6,234 nt of DNA from Pseudomonadota bacterium (GCA_023436825.1 JAEZHS010000624.1:1-6234), one strand, 5' to 3'. Shown: positions 1 to 6,189, counted from the stretch's first letter. The notes: generated from the letters alone by a model not told the origin. Translations and numbers: made by a program.

Positions 1-77
1 CGCAGATACCAGAGAAGAGACGTCTCCGGATCGCCGCTGAAGTTCTGCGCTTTGCCATTGACGGTGAACTTGCTCAT
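1..77 (-). CDS. [2Fe-2S]-binding small subunit of a molybdenum hydroxylase (IorA/CoxS type), 5' fragment
   Basis: Only the first 25 codons plus two bases lie in the window; the gene runs off the left edge. The translation begins MSKFTVNGKAQNF and continues through a GDPETSLLWYL segment. This is the N-terminal beta-grasp (plant-ferredoxin-like) fold typical of the iron-sulfur subunit of xanthine dehydrogenase-family enzymes. The 'TxLLWxLR' wording is most typical of isoquinoline 1-oxidoreductase alpha-like subunits, which pair with one large Mo-cofactor subunit (family knowledge). The cysteine motifs that would bind the clusters are beyond the edge, so they cannot be checked. The start is supported by a GGAGG Shine-Dalgarno sequence (complement of 84-88) six bases upstream of ATG. 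The protein would pass electrons from a cytoplasmic or periplasmic hydroxylase; the substrate is unknown. It could equally be an aldehyde dehydrogenase small subunit. Confidence 0.72.
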   Translation of the reverse strand, partial: MSKFTVNGKAQNFSGDPETSLLWYL

Positions 78-150
78 GGCTGGCCTCCAAGGAGTAGGAC
101 GAACGACAAGGTTCGCGCGACGGTGCTTGCTTTGAGCGCCCCGATCCATT

Positions 151-166
151 CGCGCTCTTGAGCGCG
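151..166. repeat. Perfect inverted repeat in the gap upstream of the [2Fe-2S] gene
   Basis: CGCGCTC-TT-GAGCGCG is a perfect dyad with 7-base arms and a 2-base centre. It lies in the 78-269 gap, about 74 bases upstream of the [2Fe-2S] subunit start and about 100 bases past the stop of the phosphotriesterase-like gene. It may be an operator for the left-hand gene or a structural or terminator hairpin. No T-run follows on either strand, so a classic intrinsic terminator is not supported. I saw no convincing gene or clear sigma-70 promoter in the rest of the gap. Confidence 0.4.
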
Positions 167-225
167 TCGCAGGAAAATCAACGATCGAGGTCGGCGCCGA
201 GCTTAGCCAACCCGCCGGGATTTCT

Positions 226-243
226 CCATCGCTGCTTCGATGG
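226..243 (-). terminator. Possible weak terminator hairpin after the phosphotriesterase-like gene
   Basis: CCATCG and CGATGG form a 6-base stem around a 6-base loop, 26 bases beyond the stop codon of the minus-strand hydrolase gene. The position suits transcription termination of the binding protein-hydrolase operon. The stem is short and no U-tract follows, and an alternative pairing (GCTGC at 231-235 with GCAGC at 243-247) competes. The call therefore rests mainly on position. Confidence 0.25.
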
Positions 244-269
244 CAGCACGATCGATGAAGATATCGGGC

Positions 270-1313
270 TCAGACGAACGTCAGCAGCCGCCTTGGATTG
301 CGCACCAGGATGGCGTCGATCTCATCCTCGCTGTAGCCGCGCTCCTTCATCATCGGCACGACATTCCGGAAGATGTGGCCATAGCCGTGGCCGCCGAAGG
401 TCGTGAGCCGGGTGCGGTAGCAGATATCGTGGCTGATCACGACGCGGTCGAGGTGGCCGTGGTCGATCAGGGCGCGGATTAGCCTGAGCCGCGTGGCGTC
501 GTTGGGCATGTCGATGTCCGACAGCCCGTAGTAGCTGTTCTCCTCGCCGAACAGGTCGAACTCGATGGTGACGCCGGAGTCGGCGAGCCGCAGCAGGCGC
601 TCCTCGTCGAAGATCGTCCGGTCGATATGGCTGATCACCACGCGCTCGGTCGGCTTGCTCGCAGCCTTGATGAAGTCGGCCACTTCCTGCGGCTGGTCGG
701 GGTTGCGGCCGGGATGGACGTTGATCGAGGCGCCTGTCTCGCTTGCCGCAATCAATGCCGCCTGCATCACCTTCTTCTCGGTGGCGGTCCACGGCGCGGT
801 GCAGCCGATCTCGCCGATCATGCCGGCGCGCACGTCGGTGCCCCAGGCGCCGTGCAGGACCTGGCCGATGATCTCCTGGGCGAAGTCGTCGACGCTGCGA
901 CCCTGGTTCCTGGGATCCTGGTAGTCGTTGACGTAGTAGCCGCAGCCCATGATCAGGTGCACGCCGGTGCCGGCAGCTATCCGCCTCAGTCCCGTCGGAT
1001 CGGGCGAGAGACCGCCGCAGGTCAGCTCGACGATGGCGTCGCCGCCCTGATGCTTCATCATCGCCACCTCGCGCGTGGCGATATCCTCCAGATCGAGCAT
1101 GTACTTGCGGCCGGCGCGCTGCAGCCCGCGCCCGTAGTTCATCTGCCAGACGTTCTCCAGCGTGATCTCGGGCCCGAGATCGTTGTCGGAACGCCTGCCC
1201 GGAGGCCGGATATCACACAGGACATGCTCGTGCATCAGCGTGCGGCCGAGCGTCTCCGGCGCGATCGGGCCGAGGACGGTCTGGATCTTCCCCTTGAGCT
1301 TGTTGCGGGTCAT
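270..1313 (-). CDS. Phosphotriesterase-family (PTE/PHP) metal-dependent hydrolase
   Basis: A 347-residue protein, the normal length for phosphotriesterase-related proteins of the amidohydrolase superfamily. These are (beta/alpha)8 barrels with a binuclear metal site that hydrolyse phosphotriesters, lactones or related esters and amides. All expected metal ligands are visible: H28 and H30 (MHEH), E168 in MIGEIGC, H200 in INVHPGR, H229 in ISHID, and D296 in ISHDIC. Glutamate at 168 replaces the carbamylated lysine of true phosphotriesterase, as in E. coli PHP (family knowledge). A lactonase- or PHP-like activity is therefore more likely than an organophosphate triesterase; the real substrate is unknown. 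There is no signal peptide, so it is probably cytoplasmic. The start is supported by GGAG (complement of 1319-1322) five bases upstream. Its ATG overlaps the TGA of the binding-protein gene (ATGA), so the two are probably co-transcribed and translationally coupled. Confidence 0.9.
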   Translation of the reverse strand: MTRNKLKGKIQTVLGPIAPETLGRTLMHEHVLCDIRPPGRRSDNDLGPEITLENVWQMNYGRGLQRAGRKYMLDLEDIATREVAMMKHQGGDAIVELTCGGLSPDPTGLRRIAAGTGVHLIMGCGYYVNDYQDPRNQGRSVDDFAQEIIGQVLHGAWGTDVRAGMIGEIGCTAPWTATEKKVMQAALIAASETGASINVHPGRNPDQPQEVADFIKAASKPTERVVISHIDRTIFDEERLLRLADSGVTIEFDLFGEENSYYGLSDIDMPNDATRLRLIRALIDHGHLDRVVISHDICYRTRLTTFGGHGYGHIFRNVVPMMKERGYSEDEIDAILVRNPRRLLTFV

Positions 1314-2293
1314 TGCGGCTCCAGCTTGGCGGCGGTTATGACCTTCTTCCATTTGACGTTCTCGGATTCCATCTGCTTCAGGAGCGCCGCCGAATCGCCC
1401 GGCAGCTCGGCGGCGCCGGCTTCGCGGATCTTCTTGATCACCGGCTCGGACTTGACGCCCTTGGTGATCTCGTCCGAGAGCTTCTTGACGATGTCGGCCG
1501 GCGTACCGGCGGGCGCCGCGACATACCACCATGGGGCGGCATCGAAACCCGGGTAGCCCTGCTCGGCGATGGTCGGCACCTCGGGCGCGGAGAACCAGCG
1601 CTTGGCCGAGCTGACGCCCAGCGCGCGCAAGGCGCCCGACTGGATGTGCTGGAGATAGGGCGGCAGGTTGTCCATGGTGGCGAGGATGTGGCCGGCCAGA
1701 AGGTCCTTCATCACCAGCGAGCTGCCGCGATAGACGACGTGCTCGACCCGGATGCCGGCCAGCTCCGACAGATACTCCATGGCGAGATGGCCGGTGCCGC
1801 CGACCGCGGGCGAGCCGTAGCTCACCTTGTTGGGCCCCTGCGCCTTGCAGTAGTCGACGAATTCCTTGAGGGTCTTGGCCGGGAAGCTCGGATGGACGGC
1901 AAGGACGTTCGCCACCTCGCCGACCAGCGCCACCGGCGCGAAGCTCTTCATGCTGTCGTAGGGCATGTTCTTGTAGAGATACTGGTTGGTGACGGCGGTG
2001 CCGACCGTGCCCAGCAACAGCGTGTAGCCGTCGGCCGGTGCCTTGGCGACCAGCTCGGCGCCGACATTGCCGCCCGCGCCCGTCTTGTTGTCGACGATCA
2101 CCTGCTGGCCCCACTGCTCGGTGAGGTATTGCGCGACGATGCGACCCAGAAGGTCGGTCGTGCCGGCGGCGGCGAAGGGCACGACCATGCGGATCTGCTT
2201 GTTGGGATAGCCGCCCTGCGCAAGCACGTTTCGCGCCAGCGCCGGTGCAGCAAGCGCGCCGGCGAGTACCGCACGGCGAGCGATCTTGGTCAT
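1310..2293 (-). CDS. Bug/TctC-family tripartite tricarboxylate transporter substrate-binding protein
   Basis: A 327-residue periplasmic solute receptor of the Bug (TctC) family. The N-terminus has a twin-arginine-like stretch, ARRAVLAG (residues 5-12), then a hydrophobic Ala/Leu region. A plausible signal-peptidase site follows A25 (VLA|QG), so export by Tat or Sec is inferred. Family hallmarks are clear: YPNKQIRMVVPF (29-40), AAGTTD (42-47, where many members have GGxxD), DNKTGAGGNVGAELVAK (68-84), PADGYTLLLG (86-95), SYGSPAVGGTGHL (158-170) and a GVSSAKR segment near 226-232. Bug proteins usually bind carboxylates or small polar aromatics and amides in a two-lobed cleft. No TctA or TctB membrane partner is present, so this is an orphan receptor here. 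ATG is preceded by a strong GGAGGAG Shine-Dalgarno sequence (complement of 2301-2307). The gene heads the operon with the hydrolase downstream. Confidence 0.93.
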   Translation of the reverse strand: MTKIARRAVLAGALAAPALARNVLAQGGYPNKQIRMVVPFAAAGTTDLLGRIVAQYLTEQWGQQVIVDNKTGAGGNVGAELVAKAPADGYTLLLGTVGTAVTNQYLYKNMPYDSMKSFAPVALVGEVANVLAVHPSFPAKTLKEFVDYCKAQGPNKVSYGSPAVGGTGHLAMEYLSELAGIRVEHVVYRGSSLVMKDLLAGHILATMDNLPPYLQHIQSGALRALGVSSAKRWFSAPEVPTIAEQGYPGFDAAPWWYVAAPAGTPADIVKKLSDEITKGVKSEPVIKKIREAGAAELPGDSAALLKQMESENVKWKKVITAAKLEPQ

Positions 2294-2347
2294 GGAATTC
2301 CTCCTCCGCTTCGGGTGACTATATCGTCGGCCTGAGGGGAGACAAAC
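2294..2347. promoter_or_regulatory. Shared 54-base divergent control region
   Basis: The whole space between the start codons of the minus-strand binding-protein operon and the plus-strand amidase-like gene is 54 bases. It must hold both Shine-Dalgarno sequences: GGAGGAG at complement 2301-2307 and AGGGGAG at 2335-2341. A minus-strand sigma-70-like promoter can be proposed: TTGTCT (complement 2340-2345), 16-base spacer, TATAGT (complement 2318-2323), giving a leader of about 18 bases. Its -35 would overlap the Shine-Dalgarno sequence of the opposite gene. On the plus strand only a TATATC at 2320-2325 resembles a -10, without a good -35. That promoter may be activator-dependent or lie inside the binding-protein gene. 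I saw no clear operator palindrome. Confidence 0.35.
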
Positions 2348-4498
2348 GTGACAGCACCACTTACCGGCTACGCCGACCGCATCTCGGTACGCGCCGGCGA
2401 AAAGATCAGCTTCAAGGTCTCGAGCGTTGGACCGGGACCATACAATGCCATGCTGGTGCGCATCGTGCGCGGCGATCCCAATCCCGACGGGCCGGCGCAG
2501 AAGCTGGAAGACCAGTCGGAACTGTTCGACGGCCGCTTCGCCTCGCGCGAGCAGCACGCCTGGCCCGGCTCCTATGCACTGGTCGAAGGCGCCGCCGACG
2601 TGAAGCTGCCCGAGGCGCTTTCGGTCGAGGCGCTGATCTGGCCGACCCTGCCGGAAGACGGGCCGCAGACCGTGATCGCGCGGCGCGACGCCGCCTCGGG
2701 TGCAGGCTTCGCGCTGGTGCTGACGCCGGACGGCATGGCGCTGGAATGCGGCAGCGCGCGCGTCGTCACGGGCAGGAAGCTGCGCAATCGTGCCTGGTAT
2801 CGCGTGTGGGCCTCCGCCGATCCCGCGACGGGCATGATGCGCGTCGGCCAGCAGCCCCTGAAGCGCGCCTTCGCCGTCGGCGACGAGGGCGAAGCGAGCA
2901 CGACCGCATCGGGTCTCGCCGTCGAGGCCCCGCAGCCGGTGTTCATCGGCGCGGAGAGCGCCGGCGACCGCCCGGCGCGGCGCTGCTTCAACGGCAAGAT
3001 CGAGGCGCCGGTGATCGCGGGCTTCGCTGCCTGGGATTTTGCCCGCCGCATGGGCACGATGGAGATCGAGGACACCGGCCCCAACGGCTTGCACGGGACG
3101 CTCAGGAACCTGCCGACACGCGCCATGAAGGGTGCGGCCTGGAACGACGCCGAGCGCGACTGGAAGCGCACGCCGCACATGTACGCCGCCATCCACTTCC
3201 ACGACGACGACCTGCACGACTGCGGCTGGGCCGACGATTTCAGCTTCACCGTGCCGAAGGACATGAAGAGCGGCGTCTACGGCATGCAGCTGCGCTGCGG
3301 GCCGCATCGCGACGTCATCCCCTTCTTCGTACGGCCGCAGATCGGCAAACCGCAGGCCAAGGTCTGCTATATCGCCTCGACCTTCACCTACCAAGTCTAC
3401 ACCAACTTCTCGCGCGGCATGTTCAACGAGCCGTTCCGCCAGCGCATGACCGACTGGAAGGCGGCCGCCAACAATCCCGACGAGCACAAGGACTATGGCC
3501 TCTCGACCTACAATTTCCATCGCGACGGCTCCGGCGTCGCCTACTCCTCGCACCTGCGCCCATTGCTCACCTGGCGGCCGGACTTCCTCACCTTCCACGA
3601 CCAGGCGGGTTCCGGCCTGCGCCACCTGCCGGCCGACTCCCATCTCACCGGCTGGTTCGACCGGCTGGGCATCGCCTATGACGTCGTCACCGACCACGAC
3701 CTGCACGAAAAAGGCGTCGACATCCTCGCTTCCTACAAGGTGGTCGTGACCGGAACGCATCCGGAGTATCACACCAAACAGACGCTCGATGCGTTGCAGG
3801 CCTACACCGAAACGGGCGGCCGGTTGATGTATCTCGGCGGCAACGGCTTCTATTGGCGCGTGGCGCTGAGCGACGCCTGGCCGGGCGCCATCGAAGTGCG
3901 GCGCACTGAGGGCGGCATCCGCACCTGGCCGGCCGAGCCCGGCGAGTACTATCACGCCTTCGACGGCGCCTATGGCGGGCTGTGGCGGCGCTCGGACCGG
4001 CCGCCCAACATGCTGTGCGGCATCGGCTTCTCGAGCCAGGGCCTGTTCGTCGGCGATTCCTATCGCCAGTCGCCGGCGGCGCGCGACAACCATCACGCCT
4101 GGGTGTTCGAAGGCGTGAAGGACGAGCTGTTCGGCGGCTACGGCTTCTCGGGCGGCGGCGCGGCGGGCTTCGAGCTCGACCGGCTCGACCATCGTCTGGG
4201 CAGCCCGCTCAACGCCGTCGTCCTGGCCTCGTCGGAAGGCCACGACCGCAAGGAGTTCGTGGTCGTGCACGAGGAGCGGCTGGGCTTCAACACCACGATC
4301 ACCGGCGACACGCTGGAAGGGCTGATACGCGCCGACATGACCTACATCGAGAAGCCCAAGGGTGGCGCGGTGTTCTCGGTCGGCTCGATCACCTATTGCG
4401 GGTCGCTGCCGCACAACAAGTTCGACAACGACGTCTCTCGGCTGACCTTCAACGTGATCAACCGGTTCGGCGAGCTGGGACTGAAGTGGCCGTTCTGA
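2348..4498 (+). CDS. N,N-dimethylformamidase large (beta) subunit-like protein
   Basis: A 716-residue protein with the architecture of the dimethylformamidase large subunit (about 760 residues in characterised enzymes), which hydrolyses DMF to dimethylamine and formate at a mononuclear iron held by two tyrosines and a glutamate (family knowledge). Visible order: a short beta domain (1-70); a LamG/concanavalin-like insert (about 72-230, WPGSYALVEGA to AWDFARR); a linker with HFHDDDLHDCGW (283-294); then a class I glutamine-amidotransferase-like core from about 338 (KVCYIAST) with DGSGVAYSS (393-401), TGTHPEYHT (about 469-476, Y474), GGRLMYLGGNGFYW and GAYGGLWRR (540-548). No signal peptide is seen. 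Iron ligands cannot be assigned with certainty; candidates include Y388, Y399, Y444, Y474 and E473, E516, E521. The start is GTG, chosen for AGGGGAG at 2335-2341. The small subunit is not in the window. Activity on DMF itself is unproven; another small amide is as likely. Confidence 0.85.
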   Translation: MTAPLTGYADRISVRAGEKISFKVSSVGPGPYNAMLVRIVRGDPNPDGPAQKLEDQSELFDGRFASREQHAWPGSYALVEGAADVKLPEALSVEALIWPTLPEDGPQTVIARRDAASGAGFALVLTPDGMALECGSARVVTGRKLRNRAWYRVWASADPATGMMRVGQQPLKRAFAVGDEGEASTTASGLAVEAPQPVFIGAESAGDRPARRCFNGKIEAPVIAGFAAWDFARRMGTMEIEDTGPNGLHGTLRNLPTRAMKGAAWNDAERDWKRTPHMYAAIHFHDDDLHDCGWADDFSFTVPKDMKSGVYGMQLRCGPHRDVIPFFVRPQIGKPQAKVCYIASTFTYQVYTNFSRGMFNEPFRQRMTDWKAAANNPDEHKDYGLSTYNFHRDGSGVAYSSHLRPLLTWRPDFLTFHDQAGSGLRHLPADSHLTGWFDRLGIAYDVVTDHDLHEKGVDILASYKVVVTGTHPEYHTKQTLDALQAYTETGGRLMYLGGNGFYWRVALSDAWPGAIEVRRTEGGIRTWPAEPGEYYHAFDGAYGGLWRRSDRPPNMLCGIGFSSQGLFVGDSYRQSPAARDNHHAWVFEGVKDELFGGYGFSGGGAAGFELDRLDHRLGSPLNAVVLASSEGHDRKEFVVVHEERLGFNTTITGDTLEGLIRADMTYIEKPKGGAVFSVGSITYCGSLPHNKFDNDVSRLTFNVINRFGELGLKWPF

Positions 4499-4519
4499 CC
4501 AGGAGCGCGGCGCTCCGGT
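4498..4519. terminator. Bidirectional hairpin between convergent genes
   Basis: GGAGCGC-G-GCGCTCC (4502-4516) is a perfect 7-base-arm dyad. Skipping a bulged A at 4501, the flanking ACC (4498-4500) pairs with GGT (4517-4519). It fills almost all of the 22 bases between the stop of the amidase-like gene and the stop of the TRAP binding-protein gene. This is the expected place for a shared terminator serving both strands. No T-run is present, so its efficiency is uncertain. Confidence 0.55.
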
Positions 4520-4520
4520 C

Positions 4521-5498
4521 CTACTCCGACGCCTGAACCCGCTCGAGCAGCGTGCGGTGGCGGGAATCGGTGACCAGCTTAGGGTAGAGCGGCGCCAGGG
4601 CCTTGGCGAAGGCCGACTTGTCGGTATCGGTCACGAACTCCACGCCGCTTTCGCTGAGCTTGCTGCGGCTTGCCGCTTCCTGCTCGTCGACGATCTTGCG
4701 GTAGAACGTCACCGAATCGCGCGCCGCCTGGCGAATCAGCTCCTGATCGGCAGCGGGAAGCTGGTCCCACACCCGCTTTGAAAACAGCACGATGCCCTGC
4801 GGTGCAGCGTGCTCGGTCAGGCTGTAGACCTTGGCGACCTCGAAATGACGCGAGGCGTAATAGGAGACGATGTTGTTCTCCGCCGCGTCGATCGTGCCGG
4901 CGGCGAGCTGAGCGCGCACCTGACCATAGGGAATCGAAACGGGCCGAGCGCCGAGCGCCTGCATCACTTCGACCATGACCGGGGAGGTCTGCACGCGGAT
5001 CTTCAGCCCCTTCATGTCGGCGGGCGTGCGCACCGACCGGTTCGGCATGTAGATCGAGCGCGGGCTGACGTCGTAGAAGCAGAGTCCGATCACGTCGTAG
5101 GAGGTGAGCGAGGCGAGCAATTCCTCGCCGATCGGTCCGTCGAGCGTGCGCCGGCGATGCGCCACCGACTTGAACAGGAACGGCAGGGTCGGGATCACGC
5201 TGGCGGGGGCCGAGCCGTGCAGAGCCGAGATGCTGATGCGCGCCATGTCGAGCGTGCCGGTGCGCAGCTGGGCCAGGGTGAAAAGCTCGGAATCGCGGTC
5301 CGCGGCGCCGAGGTCACGGATGCCGAGCCGCCCGCCGCTGCGCTCGCTCATCAGGGCGCCCATGTGGGCGATGGCCTGGACGGTGGGATGGTCCGCCGCC
5401 TCGACATCCGACGACTGGAACTGGCGTGCCTCAGCCACACCTATGCAGATCGATGTCGCTACGGCGATGGCGAGAATCCACAGGCGATGCAGGATCAT
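4521..5498 (-). CDS. DctP-family TRAP transporter substrate-binding protein
   Basis: A 325-residue periplasmic receptor of the TRAP (DctP/SiaP) family, which delivers organic acids to a DctQM membrane symporter. A hydrophobic signal segment (residues 6-22) precedes a likely cleavage site after A24 (AEA|RQF). Family features are: DHPTVQAIAHMGALMSERSGG (37-56 region), LRTGTLDMARIS (78-89), PTLPFLF (103-109), GLKIRV (164-169) with R168 at the position of the carboxylate-binding arginine, and AAENN (205-209). A carboxylate ligand is therefore likely but unidentified. No dctQ or dctM is present, so the receptor is an orphan here. ATG is the only good start: an in-frame stop lies a short way upstream and no other start codon falls between. 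The nearest GGAG (complement 5500-5503) is only one base from ATG, which is unusually tight, so initiation may be weak. Confidence 0.9.
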   Translation of the reverse strand: MILHRLWILAIAVATSICIGVAEARQFQSSDVEAADHPTVQAIAHMGALMSERSGGRLGIRDLGAADRDSELFTLAQLRTGTLDMARISISALHGSAPASVIPTLPFLFKSVAHRRRTLDGPIGEELLASLTSYDVIGLCFYDVSPRSIYMPNRSVRTPADMKGLKIRVQTSPVMVEVMQALGARPVSIPYGQVRAQLAAGTIDAAENNIVSYYASRHFEVAKVYSLTEHAAPQGIVLFSKRVWDQLPAADQELIRQAARDSVTFYRKIVDEQEAASRSKLSESGVEFVTDTDKSAFAKALAPLYPKLVTDSRHRTLLERVQASE

Positions 5499-5524
5499 GC
5501 TCCAAAGGTCGACGAGGCGATGGG

Positions 5525-5555
5525 ATCATCGGCAGAACCTGCCGTCCAGTGACAA
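5525..5555 (-). promoter_or_regulatory. Candidate promoter with internal dyad upstream of the TRAP binding-protein gene
   Basis: Read on the minus strand, TTGTCA (complement 5550-5555) resembles a -35 and GATGAT (complement 5525-5530) a -10, separated by 19 bases, slightly longer than ideal. Between them lies a perfect dyad, CGGCAG-AAC-CTGCCG (5530-5544). A repressor bound there would block RNA polymerase, or the dyad could be the terminator stem for the upstream phosphatase gene, although no U-run follows. The region is in the 101-base gap between the two genes. It suggests that the binding protein has its own promoter. Both readings are inference. Confidence 0.3.
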
Positions 5556-5599
5556 CAACTTGCAGCGGGTGGCGCCGACGCGCGCCGTCTCGCACTGCG

Positions 5600-6091
5600 C
5601 TACAGGGCGATCGCCGCCTTCGCCTCGGGTGTCAGCGCTACCAGCAGGCCCTTGCAGCCGGCCTCGATCAGGTCGAGCGCGCGCTCGTAGTCCTGCTGCG
5701 TGCCGCCATACGGGTCCTGCACGTCGACGATGCCGGGCATCGGGCCGAACTTTGTGAACATCTGCAGGCTGTTCGCCTTGTCGCGCGGCGCCAGCCAGCG
5801 CAGATCGGCCATGTGACTGCGGTCCATCGCCAGCACGTAGTCGGCGGCGGCAATATCCTCCTTGGTGAGGGCGCGCGAGCGCTGGCCCGAGATGTCGTAG
5901 CCACGACGCGCCGCCGCTTCGACGGCGGCCGGCGTCGGCGCCTCGCCGGCATGGATGCCGGTGGTCCCGGCCGAAGCGATAGCGAATGCCTGCTCGAGAC
6001 CGGCCCGGCGCGTCAGGGTACGGAACACGCCTTCGGCCATGGGCGAGCGGCAGATGTTGGCGGTGCAGACGAAGAGGACGCCAATGGTCAT
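5600..6091 (-). CDS. Low-molecular-weight protein tyrosine phosphatase
   Basis: A 163-residue protein, the usual size for this cytoplasmic family. The P-loop is at the N-terminus: VCTANICRSP, with nucleophile C9 and R15 of the CX5R signature and S16. The general-acid loop is VQDPYGG (D126, P127, Y128). It would remove phosphate from tyrosine residues through a cysteinyl-phosphate intermediate; relatives act on tyrosine kinases of polysaccharide export, and distant relatives are arsenate reductases. Nothing nearby (no kinase, Wza/Wzc-like gene or ars gene) tells which. Most family members have Gly where A11 sits, a mild variant. The reading frame stays open for another 30 codons upstream. The ATG at 6091 is preferred because the family starts just before the P-loop strand and because GGGAGG (complement 6094-6099) lies just upstream, although close to the start codon. 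Confidence 0.93.
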   Translation of the reverse strand: MTIGVLFVCTANICRSPMAEGVFRTLTRRAGLEQAFAIASAGTTGIHAGEAPTPAAVEAAARRGYDISGQRSRALTKEDIAAADYVLAMDRSHMADLRWLAPRDKANSLQMFTKFGPMPGIVDVQDPYGGTQQDYERALDLIEAGCKGLLVALTPEAKAAIAL

Positions 6092-6152
6092 GGCCTCCCA
6101 GCCTAGCACAGCGTCGGAGTGGTTTCCCATGCTCCGGATCCGTTCCTCTTGG

Positions 6153-6189
6153 GCGCCACTCCAGTGGCGCGTAACGCGCATCTTGCGCG
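6153..6189. repeat. Two adjacent perfect inverted repeats upstream of the phosphatase gene
   Basis: GCGCCACT-CC-AGTGGCGC (6153-6170) has 8-base arms and CGCGCA-TCT-TGCGCG (6175-6189) has 6-base arms. A third overlapping dyad, GCGCGT-A-ACGCGC (6167-6179), shares bases with both, so alternative foldings are possible. They lie 62-98 bases upstream of the phosphatase start. They may be operators for that gene or RNA hairpins ending a transcript that comes from the right. No T-run is seen. Confidence 0.45.

Noticed and set aside
270..1313. Organophosphate-degrading phosphotriesterase as the specific function of the hydrolase
   Set aside because: Glu replaces the carbamylated Lys of true phosphotriesterases, and homologues of this type are usually lactonases or of unknown activity, so only the family is called.
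1314..2114. Upstream in-frame extension of the phosphotriesterase-like hydrolase (apparent 614 residues)
   Set aside because: The extension lies in another frame of the Bug receptor gene and resembles nothing; the family starts near the ATG at 1313, which has its own GGAG.
627..2335. Long plus-strand open frames opposite the hydrolase and receptor genes (627-1556 and 1313-2335)
   Set aside because: Both are antisense shadows of well-recognised genes with low-complexity translations rich in Gly, Arg, Ala and Asp.
2245..3681. A 478-residue plus-strand open frame overlapping the amidase-like gene
   Set aside because: Arginine/alanine-rich shadow translation in a different frame from the recognisable protein; no ribosome-binding site or domain.
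2294..4414. A 707-codon stop-free stretch antisense to the amidase-like gene, in frame with the Bug receptor and giving an apparent 1034-residue fusion
   Set aside because: It is composition-driven: GC-rich codon use suppresses stops on the opposite strand. The antisense part shows no recognisable domain, while the plus-strand frame is a clear DMFase-like protein. The receptor has its own Shine-Dalgarno sequence and signal peptide at 2293.
4521..5498. Lipoprotein status of the TRAP receptor because of a Cys in the signal segment (C18)
   Set aside because: The residues before it (TSI-C) do not fit a lipobox, and a normal cleavage site follows at A24.
6092..6181. A 30-codon N-terminal extension of the tyrosine phosphatase
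   Set aside because: The P-loop strand of this family starts within a few residues of the N-terminus, and GGGAGG precedes the ATG at 6091.
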